A stretch of 64,000 nt of DNA from Phoronis australis (taxonomy: Eukaryota > Phoronida > Phoronidae), in assembly GCA_002633005.1 (NCBI GenBank), contig NMRA01000221.1, forward strand, positions 312,290-376,289. The letters run 5' to 3'. A program made the translations under genes and the position numbers. Every line of letters starts with the position of its first letter. Positions within the stretch are counted from its first letter, which is position 1. Positions 13,458 to 24,200 of this stretch are shown here, in pieces. A model generated the notes under the pieces. That model was given only the letters and a program-made list of their open reading frames with translations. It did not search any database and had not been told where the DNA came from.

Positions 13458-13556
13458 CCTGGACACGCCAGTTGGATGCGTTAATTTATGATCAACTACG
13501 TTTTCCTTTCTCGATCGCATGGACAGCTGACTTTCTCCTTCGTTTTCGTCCGCCAT
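13458..13556 (-). CDS. first coding exon of an unrecognised minus-strand gene
   Basis: The ATG at 13554-13556 sits in a strong context (AACAATGGCGG, A at -3 and G at +4). The frame encodes MADENEGESQLSMRSRKENV and 13 further residues (33 in all) and stops exactly at a consensus donor, AGG|GTGAGT, in phase 0. The N-terminus is acidic, then basic and polar, with no signal peptide, suggesting a nuclear or cytosolic protein. Later exons should lie at lower coordinates. The only hint is the fragment at 9037-9466, which enters in a different phase, so at least one exon would be missing between them. The family is not recognised. Confidence 0.45.
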
Positions 13557-13814
13557 TGTTTCTTCAGCATAACAAGGAAGGGAGACAACTCACTAACATG
13601 GGCGACACCTTTGATCTATAATCAAAACTAATCTGTGCTCAAACATTGAATCTTCAATTTTGTTTCTTGTGGAGATTGTATGAATTCGCTGCCATTGCTT
13701 GAAGCTTGCTGTTGATTCCATTTTTTGTAAATTTACTATTTCCGTTTAACGCATTCCAAAATAAAAAACTGTAATTGACGAGGCAAATGTCTGTCGCAAC
13801 ACTCAGACGTTCGG

Positions 13815-14177
13815 ATGTCGGTAACTATAGACAGTATCGTTATCAGCTCATGGAACATGGAATTACATGTCACTGGGAAAGCACAAAAATCTACAGAAAT
13901 TAGTAAACTTTGTCACCTAGCAGAACGTTCTGATGTGTGGAGGGACAAAGCTTCAAAAAGGGGTGACCCTGCCAAAAGGATGGCAAATAATGGGGTTAAC
14001 TGGTTTCAATCAAAGGCTGGATGTTACAGCACACAAAATCGAAATATACGTAAACCCATGACTTCATTGGTAGGTCATCAACATTGTCTGAACAAATCTA
14101 CTGTTTCTCACAAAAGCAAACTGCAATTTCAATTGCCAGTCAGTGTTGAAAACATTTTCCATTGTCCTTTAATTTAA
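13815..14177 (+). CDS. hypothetical 120-residue ORF
   Basis: ATG at 13815, stop at 14175-14177. The residues are mixed and basic (for example DKASKRGDPAKRM) with no membrane segment and no domain I recognise. It starts about 260 bases from the divergent minus-strand start at 13556, so the two could share a promoter. Length alone makes it mildly unlikely to be chance in AT-rich DNA. No splice or homology evidence supports it. An AATAAA on the minus strand at 14217-14222 belongs to the opposite direction. Confidence 0.22.
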   Translation: MSVTIDSIVISSWNMELHVTGKAQKSTEISKLCHLAERSDVWRDKASKRGDPAKRMANNGVNWFQSKAGCYSTQNRNIRKPMTSLVGHQHCLNKSTVSHKSKLQFQLPVSVENIFHCPLI

Positions 14178-14216
14178 TTAATAACAAATGAATGCAAATA
14201 CCAAAATTTGAAGTAT

Positions 14217-14222
14217 TTTATT
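14217..14222 (-). terminator. candidate poly(A) signal for SMKR1
   Basis: Plus strand TTTATT, minus strand AATAAA. It lies about 1.37 kb downstream of the SMKR1 stop, in an AT-rich stretch without coding frames that would fit a long 3' UTR. Assignment is by position only. Confidence 0.3.
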
Positions 14223-15587
14223 TCATCAAGTTCACTAGTAAAACACACAGCCGTTGCAAAACTGCAACACAAGTCATAACCACAGGATTGAAAAAAGAAA
14301 GTTGTAAATTCATAGCAAATGTTACATGAAAAAATTAACTTCTAAATATCAGCAGACAATACCACTTGGTAATAATATTGTTTCGAATATAGTATAGAAA
14401 ATTAAGCTGCACTAAAATTCACCACTGTAACCACATTGGGGTGGTGAGCTTGTAGAATCATAGGTATTCAGTTGTATTATTATACAAAGAGGAAGATCAA
14501 AGCAGTTGCTCAAAACAGATTGAGCTGGAAGAAATATTACAGATTGTACGATATCCAAACAACGAGTACAAAATGTATATTAGATCTTTCAAAACCCTTA
14601 TTTTGACACAGAAACCATTTTGAAGTTTTTATATGATCCGCCAGCCATGGTGATTTTACCTGATTAGACTAAGGACCGAGTGATATTCATTCTATGGTAA
14701 CACGTGAGGATGCAAGTTACATTTACGGGCAAAAATTCATGTTCCTTTTGTCTTGACATAATAGTACTGTAGATCTGTGTGGATTTGACATGGTATACTT
14801 ATCAAAATAAATCAGTCTATAAATTTCTATCCATATAAGAACAATGAGGGTAATTTGCATATCTAGTGTTCCTAAAAACTTTAGACTACCAATATGTAGC
14901 ATTAGCGCTGATACATTCTCTCTGTACCAAAATTTTCGTTCTCATGTTGCTTCGTACACAATCCTTAGCTATGATGGAGTAAATACCAGCTAAAAACATC
15001 CGACCAGAAGTTCTACTCAAGCCAGTCCTGGGCAAAAAAGTCACAATAAAATCTTAAAATACATGTAATTCTATCTATAAAACAACACTACAACAGACTA
15101 AGTTATATAATAACATTAAAACACAAAAATGTTTTTAAGAGCAAAACTAAACATTAGTGATATTTGAATGAGTACAATTATTTCTCAATATTTAAAACTA
15201 AGATTGGCAGGTATGAGTACTTGTAGTATTTAGCAACTGATTCAGCAGTTATATACAATATCATTTCAGCACCAATCAAATACAATCTTATGAAATTTAA
15301 AAAGCCACCCAATAAAATATTGCTTCAAATTATATTGCAACAAGTGCGACAACAGAGTGCAAGAAGCCATCTCTAAAAAATCACAAAATCTTTGGTTTCA
15401 GTTTACTTAATTTAAAACTTTATACAAGTCTAATATAAATTTAACAGTCAAAATTCCTTTTTTTCTTAAATTTAACAATTACCTAAACATTAGCAGTTCT
15501 GAAAATTTACCAATTTCATGAGAATCGAAGACAGCTACAACTTTGAACATGATTCTAAGTGACTAACTTCTCTTAATAGCCAGATCA
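14223..15587 (-). other. probable 3' UTR or intergenic DNA downstream of SMKR1
   Basis: AT-rich, no coding frame on either strand, no repeat family recognised. It may be the 3' UTR of SMKR1 if the AATAAA at 14217 is used. Confidence 0.4.
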
Positions 15588-15863
15588 TTATTTCTTCTTC
15601 TTTCCTTTTTTTCCTTTTTTCTTTTTTCCGCCTGCGCTTCCAGTCCATCCAAATCCTCTCATTTCTAAGGCGTCAACAGGTCCGTGGGCTATGTAATGTA
15701 AGTTTGTCATTGCAGCTGGGCTAAGTATATCTACTTGAGTTTTAATTTTAGCAGAACCAGTCTTTTTTCCACTTTTCTTTTTACCCTTTCCTTTTCCAGG
15801 ACTTTTACTGCGACTTTGTCCACGCAGTTTGGGACTCTTGGTTGGCAATCTCTTTCCCCCTGG
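15588..15863 (-). CDS. SMKR1: SMKR1 last coding exon
   Basis: 91 codons plus TAA, entered in phase 0 after a pyrimidine-rich acceptor. It carries the whole conserved core and both lysine-rich flanks. Confidence 0.82.
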   Translation of the reverse strand, partial: PGGKRLPTKSPKLRGQSRSKSPGKGKGKKKSGKKTGSAKIKTQVDILSPAAMTNLHYIAHGPVDALEMRGFGWTGSAGGKKKKGKKGKKKK

Positions 15864-16490
15864 CTGAAAGAATACAAAATTAAAAATCAATGTTTACTAT
15901 GCACAATTAATTTCTTTTTAGTTGGTAAAGAATAATATGCGACAAAATCTGTAGGGGGAACAGACTACCTATCTTCAGGAATTTTATAGTTAGAACTAAA
16001 GGAACAGCAAGGGGTGACTGTGTCAATTCTAAAGTTAAACTATGCAACGTTCGGAAATAGAGATTCTGTGTAAATTTGAAGACGAAAAATTGTACATTCA
16101 AGAAGATACGAGGGCCACACAGAGGCTCCATAAATTTTTCCTTAAAAATTTAATCATACACCACAGTAAAATCTCAGCAATTTCGGACACAGATAATTGC
16201 CAAAATAACATCTTTTTCAATTTTAAAGGGCTTCTAAAAACTGCTGTGAATGCCAGGAATTGATCAGTTAATATCTATTGTGCTGAACTTGAATATGACT
16301 AAGAATTACTTTGGTACTCCATGACCATGTATATCAGTTTGTGGAAAAAATGCGAAAATTTCAAATGTTCACCCTATCGTGTGATTTTACCATAAGAATA
16401 TTCACGTTTCAGGAACTTGAGCTTACCATTGTAGAATTTGGAAAAGAGTTGGCTTCTTCTAATGACAATACCATGTAATTTCTTTCAAAC
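15588..16490 (-). CDS. SMKR1: small lysine-rich protein 1 (two coding exons)
   Basis: The 3' exon is 15588-15863. It begins after an ATTCTTTCAG acceptor in phase 0 and ends at TAA 15588-15590. Its core reads VDILSPAAMTNLHYIAHGPV, then a MRGFGWTG-type end, flanked by lysine-rich stretches (GKGKGKKKSGKK before, KKKKGKKGKKKK at the end). As I recall it, the vertebrate SMKR1 core has the same VDILSPAAM..NLYYIAH..RGF.WPG pattern in a protein of about 65 residues. The 5' exon is 16427-16490 (acceptor TTTTTCACAG, donor ATG|GTAAGC). It contains two in-frame ATGs: 16472-16474 gives a protein of 107 residues. The other, 16427-16429, forms the last three bases of the exon and gives 92 residues beginning MPGGK, like the vertebrate start MPAKGK. 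The molecular function is not established. The gene is head to head with the zinc-finger gene. Confidence 0.8.
16427..16490 (-). CDS. SMKR1: SMKR1 upstream exon with start codon
   Basis: 64-base exon with good sites on both sides. The coding part is either 16427-16474 (16 residues beginning MVLSLEEANS) or only the terminal ATG. The frame continues correctly into the last exon in either case. Confidence 0.55.
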
Positions 16491-17107
16491 CTGTGAAAAA
16501 GCAAAATGACTAAATGGTTAATTTTTAACAATGCACTGATTTTAAACATAACGAGACTTAGTATAAAAGCAGCCAGAACCAATCCCAATGACATGATAAC
16601 TTATTAGACTTTTAAGCTGTCATGTACAATTTTCAGTTTAAAAATGTAGTACAAGTAGCCAGGCAAACAGTGAGGGAAATGTGTTGCCAGTTATGCTGGC
16701 TCAGTGGTCAGGAAACAAAAAACAATCCTCAGTGAACAGTTACATGAGTTAAATTTCTCATTGATTGAATTTCGATTCGATAACACCAGTCATCGCTTGT
16801 TCACATTACAGGCATATCCCGGCAGTAATATTTAAAACATATTAAAGAAAATCAGAGCTTACTTAGGATTGCCATTTTTCAGTGGAGGTGCATAAATCAA
16901 ATCAGGCTACTGAGTTTATGCTCAACTAACCGCTGTTAAATTGACCAATTACTTGAATAAATTACTTGATAGCCATTGAATACCAATAAATCAATAAATC
17001 ACCGTTATCAAACATTGCAAACTAAAAAAGGGTGTCTGTCATTTGTGAAACTGAAACTGCTGTGCGTTGACAAGCCACTGCTAAATGGGAATATAGATTA
17101 GAAATAC

Positions 17108-17250
17108 CTTCATCAGTTTTTGCATCCAAAATCAGAGCGTACGTGACTCTTATGTCGGTCATGTATCTATTCTACGGTAGCAAGCTGGAGCACCTGTTAT
17201 CAGAAACACAATAGTAAGGTATGTAAACGTCGTCCTGGCAACAACGGTCC
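17108..17250 (-). other. possible SMKR1 5' UTR exon and divergent promoter region
   Basis: A donor-like AAG|GTATTT on the minus strand ends a candidate exon at 17108. 17250-17470 holds several ETS-like GGAA/TTCC sites (ACCGGATATTTCCG, CTTCCGGGCCC, GCCGGAAATGAC) and no TATA box. This would suit a shared promoter between SMKR1 and the zinc-finger gene, but the transcription starts are unknown. Confidence 0.3.
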
Positions 17251-17469
17251 GTTATTTACCGGATATTTCCGTTATCTTCCGGGCCCTGAAGATACATATT
17301 TAAAGCTAAAAATATACAATTATTATGGAAAATCAAAAAATCCTGTGTCAAGCAATACAAAATGAGGCGTATTAAATAGAAAATTTAAATTAGGTTTCCG
17401 AAAAAACGCGGTGCCGGAAATGACTTTTTTGCCGTTTGGTGGCGCTCAATGCAGTATTGACATTTTCCT

Positions 17470-17641
17470 CGACTCCCTGAGCAAGTTCATCCACAACTTT
17501 CTTGTACGTTCGGTTTGTGGATTAAAACCACGTTAGTTTTGTCTGTATGTGCACCAAAAGTTGTACATTACAGCCTATGCTGTTGATAAAGATAGAATGT
17601 AGGTATCGCTGCGTCCCAGAACTCCAAGACTAGTCACCAAG
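17470..17641 (+). other. candidate non-coding first exon of the BTB zinc-finger gene
   Basis: The stretch ends at an excellent donor, ACCAAG|GTAAGG, at 17641/17642. Nothing in it is coding, and the first coding exon (20760) starts after an acceptor, so an upstream 5' UTR exon is required. This is the best donor upstream. The left end is a guess. Confidence 0.4.
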
Positions 17642-17659
17642 GTAAGGTTTTGTCGTAAT

Positions 17660-17756
17660 AGCCGAGATTGCCCGACCTCGGGAATCGAACCAGCGACCCC
17701 GATTTAACCGGCGAGCGTGCTAACCATTCAGCTAATAGGCAATTGCCCGTTAGCGA
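17660..17756 (-). repeat. tRNA-like SINE fragment
   Basis: On the minus strand TAGCTGAATGG fits a Pol III A box and GGTTCGATTCC, about 40 bases on, fits a B box. A CCG-GTTAAAT-CGG anticodon-like hairpin (loop reading TAA) lies between them. The acceptor stem does not pair and the T stem has two mismatches, so it is a decayed tRNA or a tRNA-derived SINE head rather than a working tRNA. Confidence 0.5.
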
Positions 17757-18032
17757 GTGGCTAACAGAGGCTCATATGTGATTCACCGGAAGCACTTTCA
17801 CAACAGTTTGTTTTGACTGAGCTCGATTAAATAAAATGACGCGGATTGACGCCTGTTGTCAGTGCCAGTGGATTCAGAATTGTTGACCTTTTGACGCAAA
17901 TCATTGTCATTGATACTGATAGTTGGCCCAGCAAGGTTGCCCTGTAGCGCTAACATGCCAACTGATAGCTATTGTCAGGAGCTGACGTACAATCCGATAA
18001 ATCATCTCTCCACTCCGCTTGCCCAGCAAATT

Positions 18033-18149
18033 GACTGGTCAGATATAGCGGTCCCTGATTTAGAGAACCAGTTCATCCACTAAATAATGGGCCCGTTATT
18101 CAGTGATTGCCTGGTTCTCTAAATCAAGGACCGCTATATCCGACCAGTC
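18033..18149. mobile_element. 117-bp palindromic MITE-like element
   Basis: Arms of about 38 bases (GACTGGTCAGATATAGCGGT.. and its near-perfect reverse complement) surround an inner inverted pair CACTAAATAA / TTATTCAGTG. CAAATT occurs just outside both ends and may be the target-site duplication. Relatives occur at about 47191-47312 and 48625-48748. It has no coding capacity. Confidence 0.7.
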
Positions 18150-18465
18150 CCCAAATTGCCTCTTATTTATACACATAGTGTACCTAATTATTGGATGGAC
18201 CCTAAATATCAGACATTACATAAAATCTTACTTGAAGCATTATCTGAGAAAAATATGACACAAATTTTTGTTCCGCTGTAAGGCATTAAATGTCCAGCAC
18301 TGTCTCGTTTTTTTTCTAGTGTTGCCTCATTTGGATTTTACCGAGAGAGTGCAATTTAGACCCCCAAGTCAGCCTAAAATGGACGATCGCATAAATCGGT
18401 TATAAAAGTTGAAAACAAAATATTTTTCTTCAATGAAATCATCTAATTGAACTAACAATATGTCA

Positions 18466-19844
18466 CTTTCATTTTTTCATTTGTTTTCAAACTCAAGTCA
18501 AACCCCAGCCGCGCACGTGCAAAGAGATACTAAAAACTTCAATGAGTTTGCACGCGCTTTAGTCGTCTGCACTGATTCATCAAAACGACTTGATGCTGTC
18601 ATCAGACTTCATGTTGTGGATAAATTTTGTTGCGAATGGAGCTGTGTTTTAGCAGCATATGTCAAAACACTCGAGCTGAAATTTGGCTACAAGGTGCCCG
18701 CGGCCATTACTTGGTTAGTCAGTTTTCCGCAGTGTGGCGTATGGGGAAACATGGTGTCCGATATTTAGGTTCTCCGAAGGTTTGCTGGTTGTGTTTTTTA
18801 AAGATCAGTCGGAACATAAATGTGGCTTTCGATGACAAGATATAGTAACACAACAATTCTATAAAGGTAAGCCTTTATTTCAGCAAAGAATTGACAACAA
18901 TCCGTAGTATTTTCAATTAAATTTAATGCAAAATGTGCCAAAACGTCCGATAATTAGGTCAATTGACTGTAAGCCGTCTGGTTTGGCCCCTTGACTCTCA
19001 CGCTGGGAACCCCAATTCAAGTCTCGGTGATGAGGGATTTTTAAGGCTCTCATTATCAAAAATGGCACTGCTTTTAACTCTTAACAGCGTTTTCTTCTCA
19101 CAGTTATATTTCTTTTCCTAAGTGCACTGCAAGAGTTTTTGACCAAAAGCACACATTGCCCGTATTTGATATCATGCATTTTGATTTGTGCTTAATATAA
19201 AAAATCTAGTCCATTTGTATATAATTTTGCAACTGTGGTTCAAAGTAGTCGAGAGTTGTGTAGTAATCGGAATAACATTCCGTGTCGCGGCATAAGAAAT
19301 TTGACTAATAAATACAATTACTGTACTCAGAATAACATTATTATTTTATGTTGTAGATCAAGTGTTGATGACATCACAGTGACCATGAATGTACCTGAGT
19401 CTGTATTTAGAATAAGAGAAGAAGACACGTGCTCCACGATAATCCACTGCTTACTACAGCAGCGATCCATGCACAACTTCTGTGACATTACGCTTGAAAT
19501 TTGCGGCCATATTTACTACGCTCATCGCAATGTGCTGGCCTCTCGTTCACCTTATTTTCAGGACAGGCTGAAAGCACAGGCGTTGGGTAAGGGCTTTGAA
19601 ACTAAATGGGGCTAGGACATGGGCTTTGTAAATGATATAGTTGATACCCCTCTTTTATTATTTGTAGCAAATAAACCAGACCTGCAAGAGCAAAATTTAT
19701 GACAATAAGTTTTTCACTTGTGATTCTCAACCATTGTGGATTTTTTAAAGTATTTGATAATACTTATTGTTAATTCTTTATGGTATGTAAGATGTGCAAA
19801 TTGTGGAATATATCTTTAATTCATTCATAAATTTGAATTTTTAA
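18466..19844. repeat. direct duplication, copy 1 (contains BTB exon copy 1)
   Basis: The copy runs up to the single N at 19845 and matches 19846-21246. The 5' part differs by several per cent, including about 20 bases missing here relative to the other copy near 18520. The last 450 bases are almost identical. It is probably the second haplotype placed in tandem. Confidence 0.85.
19357..19586 (+). CDS. BTB-domain first coding exon, duplicate copy
   Basis: Acceptor TTTTATGTTGTAG, ATG at 19385-19387, donor TTGG|GTAAGG. It encodes the same 67 residues as the exon at 20760-20989. The exon is 230 bases, so splicing both copies into one mRNA would shift frame and meet a stop after eight codons. The copies could only be used alternatively. 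Given the N between them, it is more likely the other allele. Confidence 0.5.
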
Positions 19845-19845
19845 N
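19845..19845. other. single-N assembly join between duplicate copies
   Basis: One N lies exactly at the end of copy 1 and the start of copy 2 of the 1.4-kb duplication. It marks a contig join rather than an ambiguous base call. Confidence 0.75.
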
Positions 19846-21246
19846 ACTGTTTCATTTTTTCATTTGTTTTTAAACTCAAGTCAAACCCCGGCCGCGCACG
19901 TGCGTGTGTCATATCAAGAAGGCAAAGAGATACTAAAAACTGCAGTGAGTTTGCTCACACTTTATTCATCTGCACTGATTCATCGAAACGACTTGGTGCT
20001 GTCATCAGACTTCATGTTGTCGATAAATTTTGTTGCGAATGGAGCTGTGTTTTAGCAGCATATGTCAAAACACTCGAGCTGAAATTGGGCTACAAGGTGT
20101 CCGCGGCCATTACTTGGTTAGTCAGTTTTCCTCAGTGTGGCACATGGGGAAACATGGTGTCCGATATTTAGGTTCTCCGAAGGTTTGCTAGTTGTGTTTC
20201 TTAAAGATTAGTCAGAACATAAATGTGGCTTTCGGTGACAAGATATAGTAACACAACAATTCTATAAAGGTAAGCCTTTATTTCAGCAAAGAATTTACAA
20301 CAATCCGTAGTATTTTCAATTAAATTTAATGCAAAATGTGCCAAAACGTCTGATAATTAGGTCACTTGACTGTAAGCCGTCTGGTTTGGCCCCTTGACTC
20401 TCACGCTGGGAACCCCAATTCAAGTCTCGGTGATGAGGGATTTTTAAGGCTCTGATTGTCAAAAATGGCACTGCTTTTAACTCTTAACAGTGTTTTCTTC
20501 TCACACAGTTATATTTCTTTTCCTAAATGCACTGCAAGAGTTTTTGACCAAAAGCACACATTGCCTGTATTTGATGTCATGCATTTTGATTTGTGCTTAA
20601 GATGGAAAATCTAGTCCGTTTGTATAAATTTGCAACTGTGGTTCAAAGTAGTCGAGAGTTGTGTAGTAATTGGAATAACATTCCGTGTCGCGGCATAAGA
20701 AATTTGACTAATAAATACATTTGCTGTACTCAGAATAACATTATTATTTTATGTTGTAGATCAAGTGTTGATGACATCACAGTGACCATGAATGTACCTG
20801 AGTCTGTATTTAGAATAAGAGAAGAAGACACGTGCTCTACGATAATCCACTGCTTACTACAGCAGCGATCCATGCACAACTTCTGTGACATTACGCTTGA
20901 AATTTGCGGCCATATTTACTACGCTCATCGCAATGTGCTGGCCTCTCGTTCACCTTATTTTCAGGACAGGCTGAAAGCACAGGCGTTGGGTAAGGGCTTT
21001 GAAACTAAATGGGGCTAGGACATGGGCTTTGTAAATGATATAGTTGATACCCCTCTTTTATTATTTGTAGCAAATAAACCAGACCTGCAAGAGCAAAATT
21101 TATGACAATAAGTTTTTCACTTGTGATTCTCAACCATTGTGGATTTTTTAAAGTATTTGATAATACTTATTGTTAATTCTTTATGGTATGTAAGATGTGC
21201 AAATTGTGGAATATATCTTTAATTCATTCATAAATTTGAATTTTTA
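19846..21246. repeat. direct duplication, copy 2 (contains BTB exon copy 2)
   Basis: It matches 18466-19844 and continues at its right end into unique intron sequence that leads to the next exon. This copy is therefore the one in native context on that side. Confidence 0.85.
20760..20989 (+). CDS. BTB zinc-finger gene, coding exon 1
   Basis: Coding from 20788 (the 28 bases before it are UTR). It gives residues 1-67 plus one base, the N-terminal half of the BTB fold. The donor TTGG|GTAAGG joins in phase 1 to GA|ATGGAG at 21771. Confidence 0.85.
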
Positions 21247-24200
21247 ACGTGTTTGCTAACTTCTAAGTTCTATCAATGTTTGTTTGGCACGTAGTTGAAT
21301 TCACTAAAGATTGTGTAATTATTTTATTTTGTATGGCCAAGAAACCTCTCTCAGATTTTTTTATTCATCCACAAGCGATTGAAATAAAAACTTGAGACAA
21401 AACTTTGGTGGGTGAACTGGTATCTTCATTGCTTGAGGGTATTGAATGAATATTTGAGACATATTTCACCACCGGCAAGTTTACCAAAAAAATGTTTTAC
21501 TTCAAACACAAATTCACTTTGTAGCTTAGAATTTTCAGAAATTTGTTTTCGAAACATAAACGACTCTTTCAAAAGATGGTCTTTAGTAATGGTATGTGAT
21601 ATTTTCACTCATCCAAAATTCAGAAAATTACTTTGGCAATAAACAGCTAATGTGTGACTACATTTACCTCAAGAACAATCTCATTTTTAATTATTCAAAT
21701 TTTTTAAAGTTTTACTGTCTTTGTATTATGTTGTATTGTATTGTGTTGTATCCTATTTTTGATTTTGTAGGAATGGAGGTGTTGACAGTATCGTGTAACA
21801 CCGACGTTGGATTTGAGGATTTTTTGACGTACCTGTACACTGGTCATATAGACCTCCACAACAGCAACATCACCTACCTGTTCAATCTTGCCTGTTATTT
21901 TCAAATGAAACAACTCATCTCCCATTGCCAAAACTTTCTTTCTCAATATTTGACTGTCAGAAACTGCTTTAAGATATTTGAAACTGCCAAAGATTACCTC
22001 ATAGACAATGTCTACTCTAGGTGTTTGGATTTTATCCGAGCGCACAAGTTGACTATTCTGGCTGGGGATGGATTAGTGGACATGTCCTTAACTCAGCTGG
22101 AGGATGTCTTTGGACACAACTTGCTGGAACTCATGGAGTCCGAGAAACTGGAACTCATTGTCAATTGGACTAGTCAAAATGAGGAGCGCAAGTTTCATTT
22201 TCTTCAACTATTGAGAAACGTGAAATTGTCGGGCGTGCGCAGCGTATGCGATATCATTGGGAGAGTTCAGTTGACGGATAGGTACTTGTTTGATGTACTA
22301 TCTCATCTTATTTCTCAGGGAGTAGAATTAGGAGAAATGGGACGTCGTTACAATGACTTGAGGAAAGTGTTCTCTAGTGACGAAACAATGCAAAATATTG
22401 ACCTTCTTGACTTAGCTATTTCCTCAACAATTCAATGTGTGTCTGGCAGAGAAGACACTGGCAATGATTACTCTAATAGATCTGATGCTCAGTTACATAG
22501 TTCGGACTTGTTGACCATGCAATCGGATGTTAATGCAAGTGATCCTAGCTTGTTGCCGAGCACTGGAGATGGTGATTCTCTGGTAATTAAAGACAAAACA
22601 AAAAAGTCGACTGGTCAGCCTGGAAAACTTCCCATAATTCCCAAGCGGTCTTCCAGACGACTAAACAAGAAACAGATACAAAATGGCTTGTTTAATACGG
22701 ATAACATAGAGAACAACCAAAGAAAAGGCGATAAAGCATCAAGGAAACCCAAATCTGACGAACAAGCGGAGGATAAAACAAAGGAGGATGCTTCCGGTGA
22801 ACATCTGCATATTGCTGAACTTGATGGCATTGGGGCTAAGCCAAGAAAAAGCTTGCAAACGGGTCGTGGTACCAAGTGCACGGAGTGCTCATTTGTCACA
22901 TCTTCCATGGTAGATTTATTTGAACACTTAGCGCTGGTCCACAACTCGACTGTTACACACAGTTGTGATGTTTGTAGTTATGAGACGGGTTCGTCGAGGT
23001 CATTCTACAAGCATATGAGGTCACACCTGAAGGGACCACCGTACGTATGTGAATTTTCCAGTTGCGGCTACACTGTATCTCATCTGCCACACATGCTGAA
23101 TCATCGCATGAAGCACACGGGTAAACGTCCCTACGCGTGTCCGTCGTGTGCGCTGAAGTTCAAGACACGCGCTAATCTCATTGCTCACCTTAAGCTGCAT
23201 TCAGGTATCAGTCGTGTTTTTTAAATTACTTGATAAAATAATTTTGCAAGGCCTGCGGCTATTTGTTAAATTATCAGAGTTTGAGTCCATTTTCGCAGGC
23301 AGCATTATAGTTGCATGAAATTTGCACACAATGTATGATTCGTCAATTTTTCGATGCCTGTTGATTTCAGTTTAACACAAAATGACTCCATGACAGCCAT
23401 TTTTATTTGATACCCTCACCACTTAGAGGGTTTTTGTAAGATGGGCTTCCTTTATATATTTATTGTGTAATAAGAAGAGTTAAGCCCATACAGCACTAGA
23501 ATGCATGATATCATGGATAAACAGTCTAATGATAGTGTTTGCATTTTAAACTTAAATTGAATTTCTTGAAATTAAAAATGCAAGTAGACTTTGAGAAACG
23601 TGTATCATAATGAAATGGCTTGAAATGTTTATACCATTACATACATACATACGCACATACATACGCACATACATACATACATACACACATATACATAAAT
23701 TCATACACAGTACATGTGCATTTTATTTTACGAATCATATTTGTTTGTTTTGTTTTCTATTGCATGTGTTCAACTTTTGGCAGGTGAGAAGCCATTCAAA
23801 TGCATCACATGCGACCGTTGTTTCGCCACTAAGAACACCCTAGATCAGCATCAAGCTACGCATAGCAGTGCCAGACCTTTCCTCTGCGACTCGTGTGGAT
23901 TCACTACAAAGTACCAGAATCACTTCATAGCTCACAAGAGGCTGCACACAGGTTTGTGTGTCATTTCTATTTAAATGAAAGAAGACCTGTGCGTCCTTTT
24001 GTCGCAAAAAAGAACTTTCATAAACACCTCTACATAAGTCCATGTAATAATGGTAAACACTGTTATCGATAAATAAGGGGTCTTTTAATGGAATAGGAAC
24101 TCTTTGAACTGGAATAATTTAATGGGGCAGTGTAAATAGTTCAATAAGATTGAAAAAGAATTAAAAACCGAGACATGTTCCTGGAAATGCTCAGGCAACA

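Noticed and set aside
17660-17756. Functional tRNA with TAA anticodon-like loop on the minus strand
   Set aside because: Acceptor stem does not pair and the T stem has two mismatches; treated as a SINE or pseudo-tRNA.
19357-20989. Mutually exclusive alternative BTB exons
   Set aside because: Identical peptides, lone N at the junction and allele-like divergence make a false duplication more likely.
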